Assembly (NCBI GenBank): GCA_964564735.1 | Contig: CAZMCH010000146.1 | Location: 1-7,480, forward strand | Origin: CAZMCH01 sp964564735 | Lineage (GTDB): Bacteria > Poribacteria > DTPJ01 | Reading direction: 5' to 3' | Length of the DNA: 7,480 nt | In this document: piece by piece, positions 6,975 to 7,480 of the stretch | Position numbering within the stretch: the stretch's first letter is position 1 | Layout of the letters: each line of letters opens with the position of its first letter | Position numbers and translations under genes: made by a program | Notes under the pieces: model-generated | Seen by the model: only the letters and a program-made list of their open reading frames with translations | What the model was told of the DNA's origin: nothing | The model's database searches: none

Positions 6975-7030
6975 GTGGAATTATAATATTGAAACATTTA
7001 AATTTTAAATCGTTTATATAGGTGAATAAT

Positions 7031-7480
7031 ATGCCAGAAAGTATAGTTGACCGAAACTCACATGATAGCGATGATTGGGAAAAAGGTGATTTTACTTTTC
7101 GTCCCAAGCGTTTTGAAGATTTTATCGGTCAGGAAAAAGTAAAAGAACGACTCAATATAGCAATAAAAGCAGCAAAAAGTCGTGGAGAAGTCGTAGAGCA
7201 TGTTTTATTAAGTGGACCTCAGGGATTAGGAAAATCAACTCTTGCAAATATAATAGCCCATGAAATGGGAGGAAACATAAAGGTTACCGTAGGACCTGTC
7301 TTGATGATGAAAGCAGACCTTGCAGCAATATTGACTAATCTCCAAAGGGGAGACGTCTTATTTATTGATGAAATTCATCGAACAAAAAAAGAGATACAGG
7401 AAATGTTATATCCTGCAATGGAAGATTATCGCCTTGATGTTATAATCGGTCAGGGACCCAGCGCAAGAACAGTTCCTATT
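7031..7480 (+). CDS. ruvB: Holliday junction branch migration ATPase RuvB, N-terminal part (runs off window)
   Basis: RuvB is the hexameric AAA+ motor that pumps DNA through the RuvA-bound junction. The first 150 codons are visible and the frame is open to the window end. The opening includes FRPKRFEDFIGQEKVKERL (23-41). Walker A is GPQGLGKST (62-70) and Walker B is VLFIDEIHR (109-117). The segment LYPAMEDYRLDVIIGQGPSA (126-145) is the conserved beta-hairpin region. The Walker A differs from the usual RuvB GPPGLGKTT by Gln for the second Pro and Ser for the first Thr; the essential Gly-Lys-Ser/Thr is intact. The stretch after it, TVGPVLMMKADLAAIL, also departs from the common TSGPALEKPGDLAAIL type. 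AGGTGA (7020-7025) is 5 nt before the ATG, so the start is sound. Sensor and winged-helix domains lie outside the window. Confidence 0.96.
   Translation, partial: MPESIVDRNSHDSDDWEKGDFTFRPKRFEDFIGQEKVKERLNIAIKAAKSRGEVVEHVLLSGPQGLGKSTLANIIAHEMGGNIKVTVGPVLMMKADLAAILTNLQRGDVLFIDEIHRTKKEIQEMLYPAMEDYRLDVIIGQGPSARTVPI

Noticed and set aside
6989..7020. Promoter-like TTGAAA with TTTATA before ruvB
   Set aside because: The -10 match is poor and overlaps the ruvB ribosome site, so the transcript would have almost no leader. Read-through from ruvA is simpler.

Overview
The window is strongly A+T-rich bacterial DNA with two faces: an accessory part (about positions 1-4670) and a housekeeping part (about 4870-7480). 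The soluble multi-PAS histidine kinase, ending in an H-box of the GGIAH(D) type, and the predicted lipoprotein fit a low-GC, probably Gram-negative, free-living bacterium, perhaps an uncultured lineage. The yebC-ruvC-ruvA-ruvB order is shared by many phyla and does not fix the taxonomy. I do not name a phylum with confidence.

Layout. (1) Positions 1-1192, minus strand: the N-terminal part of a sensor histidine kinase with three PAS domains, cut by the window edge exactly at its phospho-accepting histidine. It is not an open-to-stop ORF, because it runs off the window. (2) Positions 1199-1548: a very A+T-rich divergent intergenic region with a plausible promoter for the rightward genes. (3) Positions 1549-4670, plus strand: a two-gene unit. 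It encodes a predicted lipoprotein of the phosphodiester glycosidase (NAGPA/DUF2233) family, then a 649-residue protein without a signal peptide that looks like an alpha-L-fucosidase-type TIM-barrel glycosidase with a GATase-like middle domain. The unit ends near a perfect 13-bp hairpin. (4) Positions 4868-7480, plus strand: a near-consensus sigma70 promoter, then yebC, ruvC, ruvA and the first 150 codons of ruvB.

How they work together. RuvA, RuvB and RuvC form the Holliday-junction branch-migration and resolution machine. YebC is a translation-related/DNA-associated family member that is often encoded beside ruv genes. All visible catalytic or structural key residues of RuvC (D7, E68, D141, D144) and RuvA (acidic pin E55/D56, two helix-hairpin-helix motifs) are present. 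RuvB has an intact but slightly unusual Walker A. The two sugar enzymes are probably co-transcribed and may act in sequence on a phosphodiester-linked or otherwise decorated glycan, one at the envelope and one in the cytoplasm. That link is inference.

The items most worth a second look are the glycosidase pair, a strong hairpin between yebC and ruvC that covers the obvious ATG of ruvC and favours a downstream GTG start, and the RuvB P-loop and post-P-loop substitutions. I found no CRISPR array, insertion sequence, tRNA, rRNA or clear riboswitch.
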